In this document: in pieces, positions 11,749-20,860 of the stretch
Numbering within the stretch: position 1 is the first letter of the stretch
Layout of the letters: each line of letters starts with the position of its first letter
DNA from: Paucibacter sp. TC2R-5
GTDB lineage: Bacteria > Pseudomonadota > Gammaproteobacteria > Burkholderiales > Burkholderiaceae_C
Length of the DNA: 64,000 nt
Reading direction: 5' to 3'
NCBI RefSeq assembly: GCF_025717605.1
Contig: NZ_JAJIRQ010000001.1
Coordinates: forward strand, 62,001 to 126,000
Translations under genes and position numbers: made by a program
The notes under the pieces: model-generated
What the model saw: the letters and a program-made list of their open reading frames with translations, nothing else
Told to the model about the DNA's origin: nothing
Database searches by the model: none

Positions 11749-12579
11749 TCAAATGGGCCAACGGCCAGCGCTGACACGCGGCTGGCCGCCGAGGTCTCGG
11801 CGCAAGCCCAGCTCGGCAAAACCCCTTGCACGCAAGGCCTCGGCCACTGCAGGCGCTTGGTTATAGCCATGCTCCAGCAGCAGCCAGCCGCCGGGCAGCA
11901 AATGCGCGGGCGCACCTTCAATCAATTGCTGCAGGTCCGACAAGCCGTCGCCGCCGGGCGTCAAGGCGCCGATGGGTTCGTGCTTGAGCGCCGGCAGATG
12001 CGGGTCGCCGCCGGCGATATAGGGCGGGTTGCTGACGATGACATCGAAGCGCTGGCCGGCCAAGGGCTGCCACCAGTCGCCCTGGTGAAAAGTCACATCC
12101 AGATTCAGCCGTTTTGCATTGCCTTGCGCCACCGCCAGGGCCGCTGCACTAAGGTCGACCGCGCTGACGACGGCTTCGGGAAAGCTGGCCTTGATGGCCA
12201 GCGCAATCGCACCGCTGCCGGTGCCCAGGTCAACCAGGCTTGGCGCGCCGCCCATGGTGGTCAGCAACTCGAGTGCCCAGTCCACCAGGGTCTCGGTATC
12301 TGCTCTGGGCACCAAGGTGTCCGGGGTGACGGTCAAGCGCAGGCCGTGGAATTCCTGTTCCCCGAGCAAATAGGCCAAGGGCATGCCGGCCGCGCGCTGT
12401 GTCATTTGCTCGACCAGCGTGGCGGCCAGCGCCGGCGCCAGCGGCGCGTCGTCATGGCTGATCAGCCAGGCGCGGTTTTGCTTCAGGCTTGCGGCCAGCA
12501 GCAGTTGTGCGTCCAGCCTATCAAGCCCGAGCGAGCGTGCCAGGCTCAAGGCCGAGCGCACGTCGGCGGGTACGTTCAT
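11749..12579 (-). CDS. prmC: Peptide chain release factor N5-glutamine methyltransferase
   Basis: The start at 12579 has a GGAGG site 8 bases upstream and gives a 276-residue protein. The SAM-binding LVDLGTGSGAIALAI and the catalytic NPPY (in VSNPPYIAGGD) are intact, after an N-terminal helical substrate-recognition domain. Known role: methylates the Gln of the GGQ motif of RF1/RF2. It sits directly after its substrate gene prfA in the same operon. Confidence 0.95.
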   Translation of the reverse strand: MNVPADVRSALSLARSLGLDRLDAQLLLAASLKQNRAWLISHDDAPLAPALAATLVEQMTQRAAGMPLAYLLGEQEFHGLRLTVTPDTLVPRADTETLVDWALELLTTMGGAPSLVDLGTGSGAIALAIKASFPEAVVSAVDLSAAALAVAQGNAKRLNLDVTFHQGDWWQPLAGQRFDVIVSNPPYIAGGDPHLPALKHEPIGALTPGGDGLSDLQQLIEGAPAHLLPGGWLLLEHGYNQAPAVAEALRARGFAELGLRRDLGGQPRVSAGRWPI

Positions 12580-12640
12580 TGCTTGGCCTCCGTGCTGCGC
12601 ACTGCGGTGCGAGCCCCCTTCGGGGCGGCCGGGCGGGGGC

Positions 12641-13726
12641 TCATGTCCGGCCTTCTTCCAGCAAGGCCAGTTGCTCGGCGGCCTGTGCCGCTTGCAAGCC
12701 GGCGGCCACATCGTCCAGATCGCCGTCCATGATGGCGCCGAGCTTGTACAGCGTCAGGTTGATGCGGTGGTCGGTCAGGCGGCCTTGCGGGAAGTTGTAG
12801 GTGCGGATTCGGTCGCTGCGGTCACCTGTGCCGATCAGGCTCTTGCGGTTGGCGGCGTCTTGCGCCTCGCGGGCAACGCGGTCCTTGTCGCGCACCCGAG
12901 CCGCCAGCACCAGCATCGCCTTGGCCTTGTTGCGGTGCTGGCTGCGGTCGTCCTGGCATTCGGCCACTAAGCCGGTCGGCACATGGGTGATGCGCACGGC
13001 GCTGTCGGTCTTGTTGATGTGCTGGCCACCGGCGCCGCTGGCGCGGTAGGTGTCGATGCGCAGGTCGGCCGGGTTCAGCGTCACCTCTTCGGTCGCGTCC
13101 GGCTCGGCAATCACTGCCACCGTGCAGGCGCTGGTGTGGATGCGGCCCTGCGACTCGGTCGCCGGCACGCGCTGCACGCGGTGGCCGCCGGACTCGAACT
13201 TCAGCCGCCCGTAGACGCGCTCGCCCTCGATGCGCACGACCAGTTCCTTGTAGCCGCCCAGATCGGAGTCGCTGCTGGACAGAATCTCGGTTTTCCAACC
13301 CATCCGTTCGGCATAGCGCAGATACATGCGGGCCAGATCGGCGGCAAACAGCGCCGACTCATCGCCGCCGGCACCGGCGCGAATTTCCAGAAAGGCCGGC
13401 CTGTCGTCATCCGGGTCGCGCGGCACCAGGGCCAGCTGCAAAGCCGCGTGCAGGCGCGCCAGGTCGACCTCGGCCGCCTTGATTTCCTCGGCGGCCATTT
13501 CTGCCATCTCAGGATCATCGAGCAGCAGCCGCGCCTCAGCCAGATCGGCCTCGCGCTGCACATATTGGCGATATTGCGCATCCAGCTCGGCGACTTCGGA
13601 TTGCTCCTTGGTCAGCGCCCGATAACGCTTCATATCGGCGGCAACGCTGCCGTCGCTCAAAATGGTGTCGAGCTCGCTCAGGCGGTAGCCGAGGCGGTCA
13701 AACTGCTGGCGCAGTGAATCTTTCAT
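12641..13726 (-). CDS. prfA: Peptide chain release factor 1
   Basis: A 361-residue class I release factor. The [18 protein letters not shown] segment carries the GGQ tripeptide that triggers peptidyl-tRNA hydrolysis, and [16 protein letters not shown] contains PAT, the stop-codon reading tripeptide of the RF1 (PxT) group, so UAG/UAA specificity is expected. The length matches the family. It is flanked by hemA upstream and prmC downstream on the same strand. Confidence 0.96.
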   Translation of the reverse strand: MKDSLRQQFDRLGYRLSELDTILSDGSVAADMKRYRALTKEQSEVAELDAQYRQYVQREADLAEARLLLDDPEMAEMAAEEIKAAEVDLARLHAALQLALVPRDPDDDRPAFLEIRAGAGGDESALFAADLARMYLRYAERMGWKTEILSSSDSDLGGYKELVVRIEGERVYGRLKFESGGHRVQRVPATESQGRIHTSACTVAVIAEPDATEEVTLNPADLRIDTYRASGAGGQHINKTDSAVRITHVPTGLVAECQDDRSQHRNKAKAMLVLAARVRDKDRVAREAQDAANRKSLIGTGDRSDRIRTYNFPQGRLTDHRINLTLYKLGAIMDGDLDDVAAGLQAAQAAEQLALLEEGRT

Positions 13727-13802
13727 GGGGGAGAACTTTCAGCGGGAGGCGGCAAGGCCGGCTCGCAATAGGCAGGCCGGTAGGGCGTTGAGCGCCGCGC
13801 CG

Positions 13803-15110
13803 CTAATGCTCGCTGGGAGTTTCCGCCGGATTGCGGCTGCTGCTGCGCAAAAACAGCCGCGAGACGGTTTGTGCCAATTGCACGCGCTGCTCGCCGTCGC
13901 TGGCATGCAACTCGGCTAAGGCGCCGTGCAGCATCTTTTGCGTCAGGCCTCGCGACAAGGCTTCCAGCACCTCGTCGACATTGGCGCCGCGCGCCAACTG
14001 CTTGCGCGCACGTGCCACTTCATGCTCGCGCCAGTCATCGGCCTGCGCGTTCAAGGCCTGAATCAAGGGCACGGTATTGCGTTGACCCAGCCAATGCACA
14101 AAGCTCTGCACGCCGGTTTCGATGATGGCTTCGGCCTGCGCGACGGCGGCCTGACGCTTCTCGCCAGCCGACTGCACCAGACCCGCCAACTCATCGACGG
14201 TGTAGAGATAAACGTCATCGAGCTTGGCGACTTCGGGCTCGATATCGCGCGGCACCGCCAGGTCGACCATGAACATGGGCCGGTGCTTGCGGGCTTTGAG
14301 TGCCCGCTCGACGGCGCCTAGGCCGATCAAGGGCAGGCTGCTGGCGGTGCAAGAAATCACCGCGTCAAATTCGTGCAGGCGCTGCGGCAGGTCGGCCAAG
14401 CGAATCGCTTCGGCTCCCAAGCGACCGGCGAGTTTTTCGCCGCGTTCCAGCGTGCGGTTGGCGACCGCCATCGCCTTCGGCGTCTTGGCGGCAAAGTGGG
14501 TGGCGACCAATTCGATCATTTCGCCCGCACCCACAAACAGCACCTTGATCTGACTCAGGTCTTCAAACAGCTGCGCGGCCAAGCGTACCGAGGCGGCCGC
14601 CATGCTGATCGAATGCGCGCCGATTTCGGTCGAGCTGCGCACCTCTTTGGCGACCGAAAAGCCGCGCTGAAACAGCTGATGCAGGGTCGAGCCGACGGTG
14701 CCGGCCTGCGTGGCCTCGCGTACCGCTTGCTTCATCTGGCCGAGGATTTGCGGCTCGCCCAAGACCATGGAGTCCAAACCGCTGGCGACGCGAAATGCAT
14801 GGCGGGCCGCTGCACTGCCTTCCACCACATAGGCGTGATCCATCAGCGAGGCGCTGCTGACGCCGCCGATACGAGCCAGCCAGTCCACGGCCGGCTGCAC
14901 CATGCCCTGGCTGCCGGCGACATAGAGTTCGGTGCGATTGCAGGTCGACAGAATCGCCGCCTCGGGCCCGGATTTGCCCAGCTTGGTTGCCAAGAGCTGG
15001 TCACGAAAACCATGCAGTGTGGGTGCGAGTTGCTCCAGCGAGAATGCGAAACGCCCGCGCAGATCCAGCGGCGCGGAGTTGTGATTCAAGCCTAGGGCAA
15101 ACACTGTCAT
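13803..15110 (-). CDS. hemA: Glutamyl-tRNA reductase
   Basis: A 435-residue protein starting [19 protein letters not shown]. The catalytic Cys lies in [10 protein letters not shown], and an NADPH-binding [17 protein letters not shown] segment and a C-terminal dimerisation helix follow. Known reaction: reduces glutamyl-tRNA to glutamate-1-semialdehyde, the first committed step of haem synthesis. It is first in the hemA-prfA-prmC series. A perfect TATAAT lies only 6 bases before the ATG and no ribosome binding site is visible, so the transcript may be leaderless; an FNR-like box lies about 73 bases upstream. Confidence 0.95.
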   Translation of the reverse strand: MTVFALGLNHNSAPLDLRGRFAFSLEQLAPTLHGFRDQLLATKLGKSGPEAAILSTCNRTELYVAGSQGMVQPAVDWLARIGGVSSASLMDHAYVVEGSAAARHAFRVASGLDSMVLGEPQILGQMKQAVREATQAGTVGSTLHQLFQRGFSVAKEVRSSTEIGAHSISMAAASVRLAAQLFEDLSQIKVLFVGAGEMIELVATHFAAKTPKAMAVANRTLERGEKLAGRLGAEAIRLADLPQRLHEFDAVISCTASSLPLIGLGAVERALKARKHRPMFMVDLAVPRDIEPEVAKLDDVYLYTVDELAGLVQSAGEKRQAAVAQAEAIIETGVQSFVHWLGQRNTVPLIQALNAQADDWREHEVARARKQLARGANVDEVLEALSRGLTQKMLHGALAELHASDGEQRVQLAQTVSRLFLRSSSRNPAETPSEH

Positions 15111-15116
15111 GGACGG

Positions 15117-15122
15117 ATTATA
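15117..15122 (-). promoter_or_regulatory. Perfect TATAAT immediately before hemA (possible leaderless start)
   Basis: On the minus strand the bases before the hemA ATG read TATAATCCGTCC. A -10 here would place transcription start at or within a base or two of the initiation codon. No Shine-Dalgarno-like sequence occurs in the interval. Confidence 0.4.
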
Positions 15123-15176
15123 AAATTGAGTTTCAAACAGCGCGGCGCCGGATTGATTGTTGCGCCGTGGCTAGAC

Positions 15177-15190
15177 TTGACTTGCATCAA
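15177..15190. promoter_or_regulatory. FNR/ANR-like box between hemA and a small membrane protein gene
   Basis: TTGACTTGCATCAA matches the FNR consensus TTGAT-N4-ATCAA at 9 of 10 defined positions. It lies about 73 bases upstream of hemA and about 55 bases upstream of the divergent gene at 15239. Oxygen control of hemA by FNR/ANR is known in other proteobacteria; here it is inferred from the site alone. Confidence 0.45.
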
Positions 15191-15238
15191 GTATTCGGCA
15201 ATCCCACTTGTTTCTGTATTCCCAAGGCATCGCCCCAC

Positions 15239-15526
15239 GTGAATCCGCTCGACGCCTTTTGGCACCTTGCCAACCTCTTTGCTCCGGCCTGGTTCGTGGC
15301 TGCCTTGCTGGCGATGTTTGCCAAGCTGCTGTGGCGCCAAGCCTTGCGCGCAATCGCTTGGCGCCGCTTGGCCTTGTGGGGCGGTGTCGGCGGCAGCTTG
15401 GGGCTGCTGCTTGCCCTGGTGCTGCTGGGCCGCGACGGCAAGATGCTGGGCTATGGCTTGATGCTCTTGGGCGTTGCTTTGCCGCAATGGGCGCTGCAGC
15501 TCAGACAGCTCAGGCTGCCGAAATAG
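15239..15526 (+). CDS. Small conserved-looking membrane protein, function unknown
   Basis: A GTG start at 15239 gives 95 residues with hydrophobic segments at about 12-28 and 45-62 and possibly a third at 70-85 ([18 protein letters not shown]), separated by a basic stretch ([16 protein letters not shown]). This suggests a small inner-membrane protein. I do not recognise the family. The frame continues upstream without a clear start; the GTG is chosen because the membrane-protein character begins there, not because of a strong ribosome binding site. It overlaps the convergent miaB by 17 bases. Confidence 0.55.
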   Translation: MNPLDAFWHLANLFAPAWFVAALLAMFAKLLWRQALRAIAWRRLALWGGVGGSLGLLLALVLLGRDGKMLGYGLMLLGVALPQWALQLRQLRLPK

Positions 15527-16859
15527 CAGCGTCCTCCACGGTCAAGACTTCGGCGCGCAGCGAATGCGCGAAAGCCTCGGTGATGTTGACGTCCACCAGC
15601 TTGTTCATCAAGCGGGGATGGCCCTTGAAGTTGACGATGCGGTTGCATTCGGTGCGGCCCATCAGCTCGGACGCATCCTTGCGTGCATTGCCGGTCACCA
15701 GGATGCGCTGGGTCTTGCCCACCATGGTTCGGCTGATCGCCAGGGTATTGGCCTCGATGACGTCCTGCAACTCCTGCAAGCGACGCAGCTTGACCTGATA
15801 GGTGACCAGATCTTCCAGGTTCGCCGCCGGCGTGCCCGGACGCTGGCTGTAGATGAAGCTGAAGGACGCGTCGAAGCCGACCTCGTCGACCAGTTTCATC
15901 AGCTTGGCGTGGTCGTCCTCGGTCTCGCCGGGGAAGCCGATGATGAAGTCGCTGGCGATGCGGATGTCGGGGCGGATCGCGCGCAGCTTGCGGATCGTGC
16001 TTTTGAACTCGATGCCGGTGTAGCCGCGCTTCATGGCCATCAGGATGCGGTCGCTGCCATGCTGCACCGGCAGATGCAGATGGTTCACCAGCTGCGGAAT
16101 CTTGGCGTAAGCATCCACCAGCCGCTGACTGAACTCGTTAGGGTGGCTGGTCGTGAAGCGCAGGCGCTGAATGCCGGGGATCTCGGCCGCGTATTCCAGC
16201 AGCAGGGCCAGATCCGCGTACTCGCCAGAGTCACCCATCTTGCCCCGATAGGCATTGACGTTCTGGCCCAGCAGATTGATCTCCAGCACGCCCTGATCGG
16301 CCAGACCGGCAATCTCGGTCAAGACGTCGTCAAAGGGTCGCGACACCTCTTCGCCGCGCGTATAGGGCACGACGCAGTAGGAGCAATATTTGGAGCAACC
16401 CTCCATGATGGAAACAAAGGCCGAGGCGCCTTCGACCTTGGCGGGCGGCAGATTGTCGAACTTCTCGATCTCGGGGAAGCTGATGTCGACCTGCGGGCGC
16501 AACTCATCCTGGCGTGCCTTGATCATCTGCGGCAGACGGTGCAGGGTTTGCGGGCCGAAGACCAAGTCCACATAGGGTGCGCGGTCGATGATGGCATTGC
16601 CTTCCTGGCTGGCCACGCAGCCGCCGACGCCTATCAATACCCCACGCGCCTTCAGATGCTTGACGCGGCCGAGGTCGGAGAAGACCTTCTCCTGCGCCTT
16701 CTCACGCACCGAGCAGGTGTTGAACAGGATCAGATCGGCTTGTTCGACATCGTCGGTTTTCTCGTAGCCTTGGGCCGCGCCCAGCACGTCGGCCATCTTG
16801 CCCGAGTCGTACTCGTTCATTTGGCAGCCGAAGGTTTTGATGAAGACTTTTTTGGACAT
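15510..16859 (-). CDS. miaB: tRNA-i6A37 methylthiotransferase
   Basis: A 449-residue radical-SAM enzyme: N-terminal UPF0004 domain ([19 protein letters not shown] and GVGGCVAS supply the three auxiliary-cluster cysteines), radical SAM CxxxCxxC in [15 protein letters not shown], and a C-terminal TRAM domain (about 380-445). Known reaction: adds the 2-methylthio group to N6-isopentenyladenosine 37 of tRNAs reading UNN codons. The start [15 protein letters not shown] is the family standard. Confidence 0.96.
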   Translation of the reverse strand: MSKKVFIKTFGCQMNEYDSGKMADVLGAAQGYEKTDDVEQADLILFNTCSVREKAQEKVFSDLGRVKHLKARGVLIGVGGCVASQEGNAIIDRAPYVDLVFGPQTLHRLPQMIKARQDELRPQVDISFPEIEKFDNLPPAKVEGASAFVSIMEGCSKYCSYCVVPYTRGEEVSRPFDDVLTEIAGLADQGVLEINLLGQNVNAYRGKMGDSGEYADLALLLEYAAEIPGIQRLRFTTSHPNEFSQRLVDAYAKIPQLVNHLHLPVQHGSDRILMAMKRGYTGIEFKSTIRKLRAIRPDIRIASDFIIGFPGETEDDHAKLMKLVDEVGFDASFSFIYSQRPGTPAANLEDLVTYQVKLRRLQELQDVIEANTLAISRTMVGKTQRILVTGNARKDASELMGRTECNRIVNFKGHPRLMNKLVDVNITEAFAHSLRAEVLTVEDAAISAA

Positions 16860-16973
16860 GGTGTCGCTCGTTCGGTGAGTGGGCCGGACTATCTCCCGAG
16901 GGGATGCGGGCCGGCTTGGGGCGGCCCGGCGCTTGGCCCGACCGCAAGTGAAAAATGAAGATTTTGGCTGTGG

Positions 16974-17372
16974 CTAGCGCTTGGTCCAGACCTGAGAAGC
17001 CTGATCGAAGGACCAGCTTTCGGCTTCTTGCAGATTGCGTGGCCAAGGTTTGTTGGCCAATTCGACCGGGTTCAGCACCCAGACATCCATCAGCAGCCCC
17101 GATGGGTCCAGCGTGTAATGGACGGTCAGCTTGACGCCACTCAAGGAGGCCGGTTGCTGCAAGAGGTTGGTGTCGCCGCGAACGCGGGCACCGGGGGCGA
17201 GCCTGGCGGCATGGCCGTTCAAGCTGACATCAGGCGTTTGCAAAATCACCAAGTCGCCGCGCAAGGCCTGCGCAGGGAAAGGGCGATGGGTCTGCGCTAG
17301 GGCCGGGGCGCTGACGGTCAGCGTTGCTATAACAAAGGCGCACGAGACCAGGGATTGGGCACAGCGGTACAT
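16974..17372 (-). CDS. Secreted protein of unknown function
   Basis: The ATG at 17372 gives 132 residues with a clear signal peptide (LVSCAFVIATLTVSAPALAQ). The mature part has alternating short strands (LRGDLVILQTPDVSLNGHAARLAPGARVRG, LTVHYTLDPSGLLMDVWVL) suggesting a small beta-rich periplasmic protein. No catalytic motif is recognisable. It follows miaB's upstream region on the same strand with its own possible promoter (TACAAT at 17423-17428 on the minus strand). The IS element begins about 215 bases upstream. Confidence 0.6.
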   Translation of the reverse strand: MYRCAQSLVSCAFVIATLTVSAPALAQTHRPFPAQALRGDLVILQTPDVSLNGHAARLAPGARVRGDTNLLQQPASLSGVKLTVHYTLDPSGLLMDVWVLNPVELANKPWPRNLQEAESWSFDQASQVWTKR

Positions 17373-17422
17373 GGTATTTTCCAGTGGCTGTTGAAGGGAT
17401 GAACGGGGCAAAAAGGTGGGGG

Positions 17423-17428
17423 ATTGTA
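17423..17428 (-). promoter_or_regulatory. Possible -10 of the secreted protein gene
   Basis: The minus strand reads TACAAT, placing a start near 17416, 44 bases before the ATG. The sequence at the -35 position (CGTGAG) is a poor match, so this is weak evidence. Confidence 0.3.
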
Positions 17429-17580
17429 GTCGAGCCCCCTTTTTGCTCACGGTGGCACCAAGGCATTGGGTGCGAATCATCGGCGCTGCCTTGCTCGAAC
17501 TGCCAATAAAGACCGGCTTTCCAGGTGCTTTTGGCCGGTCTGTCTAGTCTGCGTGCTGGCGACAATTTCTGACCCTCTGC

Positions 17581-17595
17581 GGGGGGGGGGGGGGG
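17581..17595. repeat. Run of 15 consecutive G at the left tip of the IS element
   Basis: Fifteen G residues in a row, the only such homopolymer in the window. They overlap the G-rich outer end of the left inverted repeat; the right end has only five G at the corresponding place. Slippage during replication, or a sequencing/assembly artefact, are both possible. Confidence 0.9.
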
Positions 17596-17615
17596 CGGCG
17601 CAAATCTTGGACTGG

Positions 17616-19076
17616 TTAAGCAATGAGTCCGAGGCTTCGACGATACTCGACCGGGCTGAGAGATCCCAGTGACATCTTGATCCGCTTGTCGTTGTACCAC
17701 CGGATGTACGAATCCAGCGTTTGGATGAATTGCTCGATGGAAACAGACTGCCAGTTGTGAGGGTAGAACAGCTCGGTTTTTAGGCGGCCGAAGAAGCCCT
17801 CGCACGCTGCGTTGTCCGCGCAGCATGCCTTGCGTGACATCGAGCGTGTCAGCCCAGCGTTGGCAATGCGCGATAGCCAACCAGGCCAGCGATAGTGAGC
17901 GCCGCGATCGGAATGCAAGACAGGTCGTTCGCTTCTAGATGCGACAGACTCGATGGCTGTATCCAGCATGGAGTTGGCCAGTTCAGCATCAGGGCGCGTG
18001 CCGATTGACCAGCTGATGACCATGCCATCGAAGTAGTCGATCATGGGTGACAAGTAGACCTTGCCGGCAGGGATGTGGAACTCAGTGATGTCCGTGAGCC
18101 ACTTCATGTTCGGCGCGGCAGCCTGGAAGTCGCGGTTGATGAGGTTTTCCGGCGCTGGGCTGATCTTACCCAAGTAGGAGCCATACCGCCGACGCTTCGG
18201 TTTCGCGACGACCAAGCACTCCTGCTTCATCAAGCGCTGCACCACCTTCTCCGAGATATTGACGCTCTGCTTGTTCAGCGATGCCTGCATTCGGCGGTAG
18301 CCGTAGCACCGGTGGTTGCGCTCGAAGATCTCAGTGATGGTGCGGCGCACCTCGACGTACCTGTCGGCGATGTCGAACCGGGCGCGGTGATAGAAGTAAG
18401 AACTGCGAGGCAGACCGACCTCACGAAGAAGTTCGGCCAGCGTGTACGTCTGCCGAAGGGCATCAACCAGCAGCGTCTTTTCCCGATTGGTCAGATGCTG
18501 CGGGCTGATGCCCTCTTCTTTTTTTATGAGTTCATTCGCCTTCTTCAGAAGGTCCTGTTCAAGCTGCAAGCGCCGTATGTCGCGCCGGAGCTCTTCGATC
18601 TGGCGCTCTAGTTCCTGCCGCTCAGGGGCTGCAGGCAAATCGCGGTGACGTTTCATGGATGCAGGAATATCGGCACCAAGTAGCTGGTTCTTCCAGTTGT
18701 ACAAGGTCGGCCTGCAGACGCCAAACTCTTGGGCCAGGGCCTCAGCGCTTCCTTCACGAGTGCACAGCGCAATGACGGCCTCGTGCTTCAGCGCCTGAGG
18801 GCGCGGGGCCGATTGATCGGGCCTGCCAACAACCTGCACCCTCAACTCAGGATGCATTTCGCCGATCCAAGTAGCTAGCAAATCCCGGCAGGGATATCCC
18901 AGTACCTTCACGGTGTGCACGATGCAGTGACCATGGTCGAGGTAGTGCCGGACGGCCATCTCCTTTTGGACTTGCGAATACTTGTGCTTCCTAGGCGCGG
19001 GGACTCGTACCAGGTCGTGATGCTGCTCGTACTCCCGGTGCCAGCCTGCCAGGGAATTCTTTGTCGGATATCCCAA
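17616..19076 (-). CDS. IS3-family transposase, single fused frame, probably damaged at its 5' end
   Basis: The 486-residue frame joins OrfA-like helix-turn-helix regions (two, about 10-130), a coiled coil (ERQELERQIEELRRDIRRLQ, about 150-175) and an OrfB-like DDE integrase core with D in WLTDITEF, D in HSDRGAHY and E in ACEGFFGRLK. A run of seven A (minus strand, 18525-18519) lies at the OrfA/OrfB junction where IS3 elements normally frameshift, but here the frame is continuous. The true N-terminus appears to begin at the ATG at 19157, preceded by an excellent AGGAGG, but its third codon is TAA; the first downstream start-like codon is the TTG at 19076. Activity is therefore doubtful. Confidence 0.8.
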   Translation of the reverse strand: MGYPTKNSLAGWHREYEQHHDLVRVPAPRKHKYSQVQKEMAVRHYLDHGHCIVHTVKVLGYPCRDLLATWIGEMHPELRVQVVGRPDQSAPRPQALKHEAVIALCTREGSAEALAQEFGVCRPTLYNWKNQLLGADIPASMKRHRDLPAAPERQELERQIEELRRDIRRLQLEQDLLKKANELIKKEEGISPQHLTNREKTLLVDALRQTYTLAELLREVGLPRSSYFYHRARFDIADRYVEVRRTITEIFERNHRCYGYRRMQASLNKQSVNISEKVVQRLMKQECLVVAKPKRRRYGSYLGKISPAPENLINRDFQAAAPNMKWLTDITEFHIPAGKVYLSPMIDYFDGMVISWSIGTRPDAELANSMLDTAIESVASRSERPVLHSDRGAHYRWPGWLSRIANAGLTRSMSRKACCADNAACEGFFGRLKTELFYPHNWQSVSIEQFIQTLDSYIRWYNDKRIKMSLGSLSPVEYRRSLGLIA

Positions 19077-19157
19077 CTGACGGATGGTCGCCTGGATGCG
19101 CTTGCCGAGCTTGATGTACAGCTCGACTGCTCGAATCCGGTCTTCGTATTAATACAT
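19077..19157 (-). pseudogene. Interrupted 5' end of the transposase gene (ATG TAT TAA)
   Basis: From ATG 19157, with AGGAGG a few bases upstream, the frame reads M-Y-stop and then continues in the same frame YEDRIRAVELYIKLGKR into the transposase. The continuation looks like genuine transposase N-terminus, so a short in-frame addition or point change created the stop. Re-initiation downstream at ATT, CTG or TTG codons is conceivable. Confidence 0.6.
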
Positions 19158-19199
19158 GACCTACCTCCTGGTAGTCCAAGATTTCATCCGCATCCCCCA

Positions 19200-19411
19200 T
19201 TCAAGTGATTGGCCATACCGACCATCTCGGCGGCGCTGCCGACAACGACCACCTGTCTTGGCGTCGCGCCGAAACCATTCGGGCGCAGGTGCTGGCGCTG
19301 ATTGCCTGCTTGCAGCCCAATCGCCGGGTGGAAATCGCGGTGGTGGGCATTCGACAGGGCGCCTTGCCCAGTTCACCGGCGCCGGCCGCTGCGCCCGAGA
19401 AAGTCAACTGA
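19200..19411 (+). pseudogene. C-terminal fragment of an OmpA-family peptidoglycan-binding protein, cut by the IS
   Basis: Directly beyond the IS end the plus strand encodes QVIGHTDHLGGAADNDHLSW followed by RRAETIRAQVLAL, the second half of an OmpA C-terminal domain (the G-H-T-D and L-S-x-R-R-A motifs that contact diaminopimelate), ending in a Pro/Ala tail and TGA at 19409-19411. No start codon, signal peptide or first half of the domain is present on this side, and I cannot find the missing part left of the IS. It overlaps the 3' end of the L,D-transpeptidase gene by 8 bases. Confidence 0.7.
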
Positions 19412-20828
19412 CCAAGCCGTCGAAAAAGATCGTCCAGTGGCCATCTTTCTCGCGCCAGTATTGGCGCTTGAGCTTGGGTGCACCGCCGCCCGGGCTCAGC
19501 TCGCGGTAGGTGACGATCTTCACGCCCGGCGCGTCGGGCCAGGGCAGGCTGCTCAAGCGCTCTAGCCTCTGCACCGGCAGCTCTTGCTTGGCCATGCGGG
19601 CCAGATTGGCGTCCAGCCGGGCGGCAGTGCTGTCCGAGCCCCGCTCCAGACCTGGCTCGTAAAAACCGCGCAAGCTGACCGCGTCTTGGCTCAGGCGGGC
19701 CTGTTGCCAGGCTTGATAAGCCTGCTCAAAGCCATTGTCGGCCGGCGCCTTGAGTGCCAGTTTGCGGTCCACCCACTCGATTTTTTCAACAATCACCACC
19801 GGCGTTTCACGCGCGGCGACGATATCGGCGAGTGAGCGCATTTCGTCATTGCTGAGCACGATGCAGCCATCGGTGGACTGCGGGCCGCGTGCGTAGTTGC
19901 CGGCGCGCTCGCCATGCAACCAGATGCTGCTGCCGCCACGGCCTAGCACGCGGTCGTATTCGCTCGGGTAGTTCAGGGGCAAAGCGGCCGCGCCATAACG
20001 GGCTGCCGCCTCGTCGCGCCGCACACCGACGTGATAGATGCCCAGCGGTGTGCGCTGATCACCTTCTTGCAGTTTGCCGGTGCCGAGTTTGCCGATAGAC
20101 ACATAGCTGTCGCGCAGCAGCTTCAGACCGTCGGCACCGTTCTCAAACAGATACAGGCGGGCATGGCTGGTGTCCACCACGACGGCATGGCGGACGCCTG
20201 GTGTCAAGTTCAGCAGCTGTCGAGGCAGGGCGTTATGCGGCGGGCGTTCCACCAACGCGGCTAGGCGCAGTTTGGCTTCGGCGCGCAGGCCTTCGATGCT
20301 GCTTGCTGCGGCAACAGCCGCGGCGCCGCTGGCTGCACCTGCCTGCGGTACTTGCGTAGCCGCCTCCGGGCGGCCGCTGCGGGCCAGCAGCAAGTCCCCG
20401 TACAGGAGTTGGGCCAGCGCAAAGTCCGGTTGGCGCTGGACCAACTGCTCGGCGGTGCTGAAGGCTTGCGTTTCATTGCCACGCGCCAGATGTTGGTAGG
20501 CGAGGATGAGCTGACCCTCTGGCGTATGACCGTCGATTTCAGTCTGAATCAAACGCTCGGCCGGGCTGCTCTTGGACGAGGCATGCGCCGGCAGGGGCTG
20601 GCTTGAAGGCAAGGGGAAGCTGAGGTTGGATGTGCCCGCATTGAAGTCCACCTTGGCGAATACAAAGCCGACCGTGCCCAAAACGGCCGCCAGTCCCAGC
20701 GAGGCCAGCACCACCGGCTTGACATTGCCCACCATGCCCAGGGCTGCACCCGCCCGCAGGGGCTCCTGCCGCTCGGCTTTGGCCTCAACGCTGGCCTTGC
20801 AGTCTGGACTTGGTTGCCTGTCGTTCAT
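19404..20828 (-). CDS. L,D-transpeptidase (YkuD) with N-terminal membrane anchor and C-terminal Cds6/NTF2-like domain
   Basis: The start MNDRQPSP at 20828 is chosen because the longer frame only runs into the upstream gene. The 474-residue protein has a single membrane helix (about 36-58), a TPR-like helical region (about 90-205) and a YkuD catalytic domain (about 212-345) with the HGERAGNYARGPQSTDGC motif, catalytic C322. The last 110 residues (FEQAYQAWQQARLSQDAVSL to REKDGHWTIFFDG) look like the NTF2-like domain seen at the end of some L,D-transpeptidases. Known family role: 3-3 peptidoglycan cross-links or attachment of proteins to peptidoglycan. It lies 32 bases after the TPR gene, whose C-terminal domain is similar. 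Confidence 0.85.
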   Translation of the reverse strand: MNDRQPSPDCKASVEAKAERQEPLRAGAALGMVGNVKPVVLASLGLAAVLGTVGFVFAKVDFNAGTSNLSFPLPSSQPLPAHASSKSSPAERLIQTEIDGHTPEGQLILAYQHLARGNETQAFSTAEQLVQRQPDFALAQLLYGDLLLARSGRPEAATQVPQAGAASGAAAVAAASSIEGLRAEAKLRLAALVERPPHNALPRQLLNLTPGVRHAVVVDTSHARLYLFENGADGLKLLRDSYVSIGKLGTGKLQEGDQRTPLGIYHVGVRRDEAAARYGAAALPLNYPSEYDRVLGRGGSSIWLHGERAGNYARGPQSTDGCIVLSNDEMRSLADIVAARETPVVIVEKIEWVDRKLALKAPADNGFEQAYQAWQQARLSQDAVSLRGFYEPGLERGSDSTAARLDANLARMAKQELPVQRLERLSSLPWPDAPGVKIVTYRELSPGGGAPKLKRQYWREKDGHWTIFFDGLVS

Positions 20829-20860
20829 ATCGCTCACAGCATGCACAAAAAATTTGGAAA

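Larger units (their letters stand above)
17587..19199 (-). mobile_element. IS3-family insertion sequence, about 1.6 kb
   Basis: The ends carry imperfect inverted repeats of about 27 bases: the inner 12 (AAATCTTGGACT, 17602-17613 on plus and 19173-19184 on minus) are identical, and the outer parts share a G-rich tip and GCGG. One transposase gene fills the element on the minus strand, its stop lying 3 bases inside the left repeat. Exact ends and the target duplication cannot be fixed because of the G tract on the left. The right side abuts a fragment of an OmpA-type gene, so the element probably inserted in, or deleted into, that gene. Confidence 0.8.

Noticed and set aside
17466-17595. Possible N-terminus (basic residues then hydrophobic stretch) of the IS-interrupted OmpA gene
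   Set aside because: It has only weak signal-peptide character, no good start or ribosome binding site, and joining it to the right-hand fragment would still lack most of an OmpA protein.
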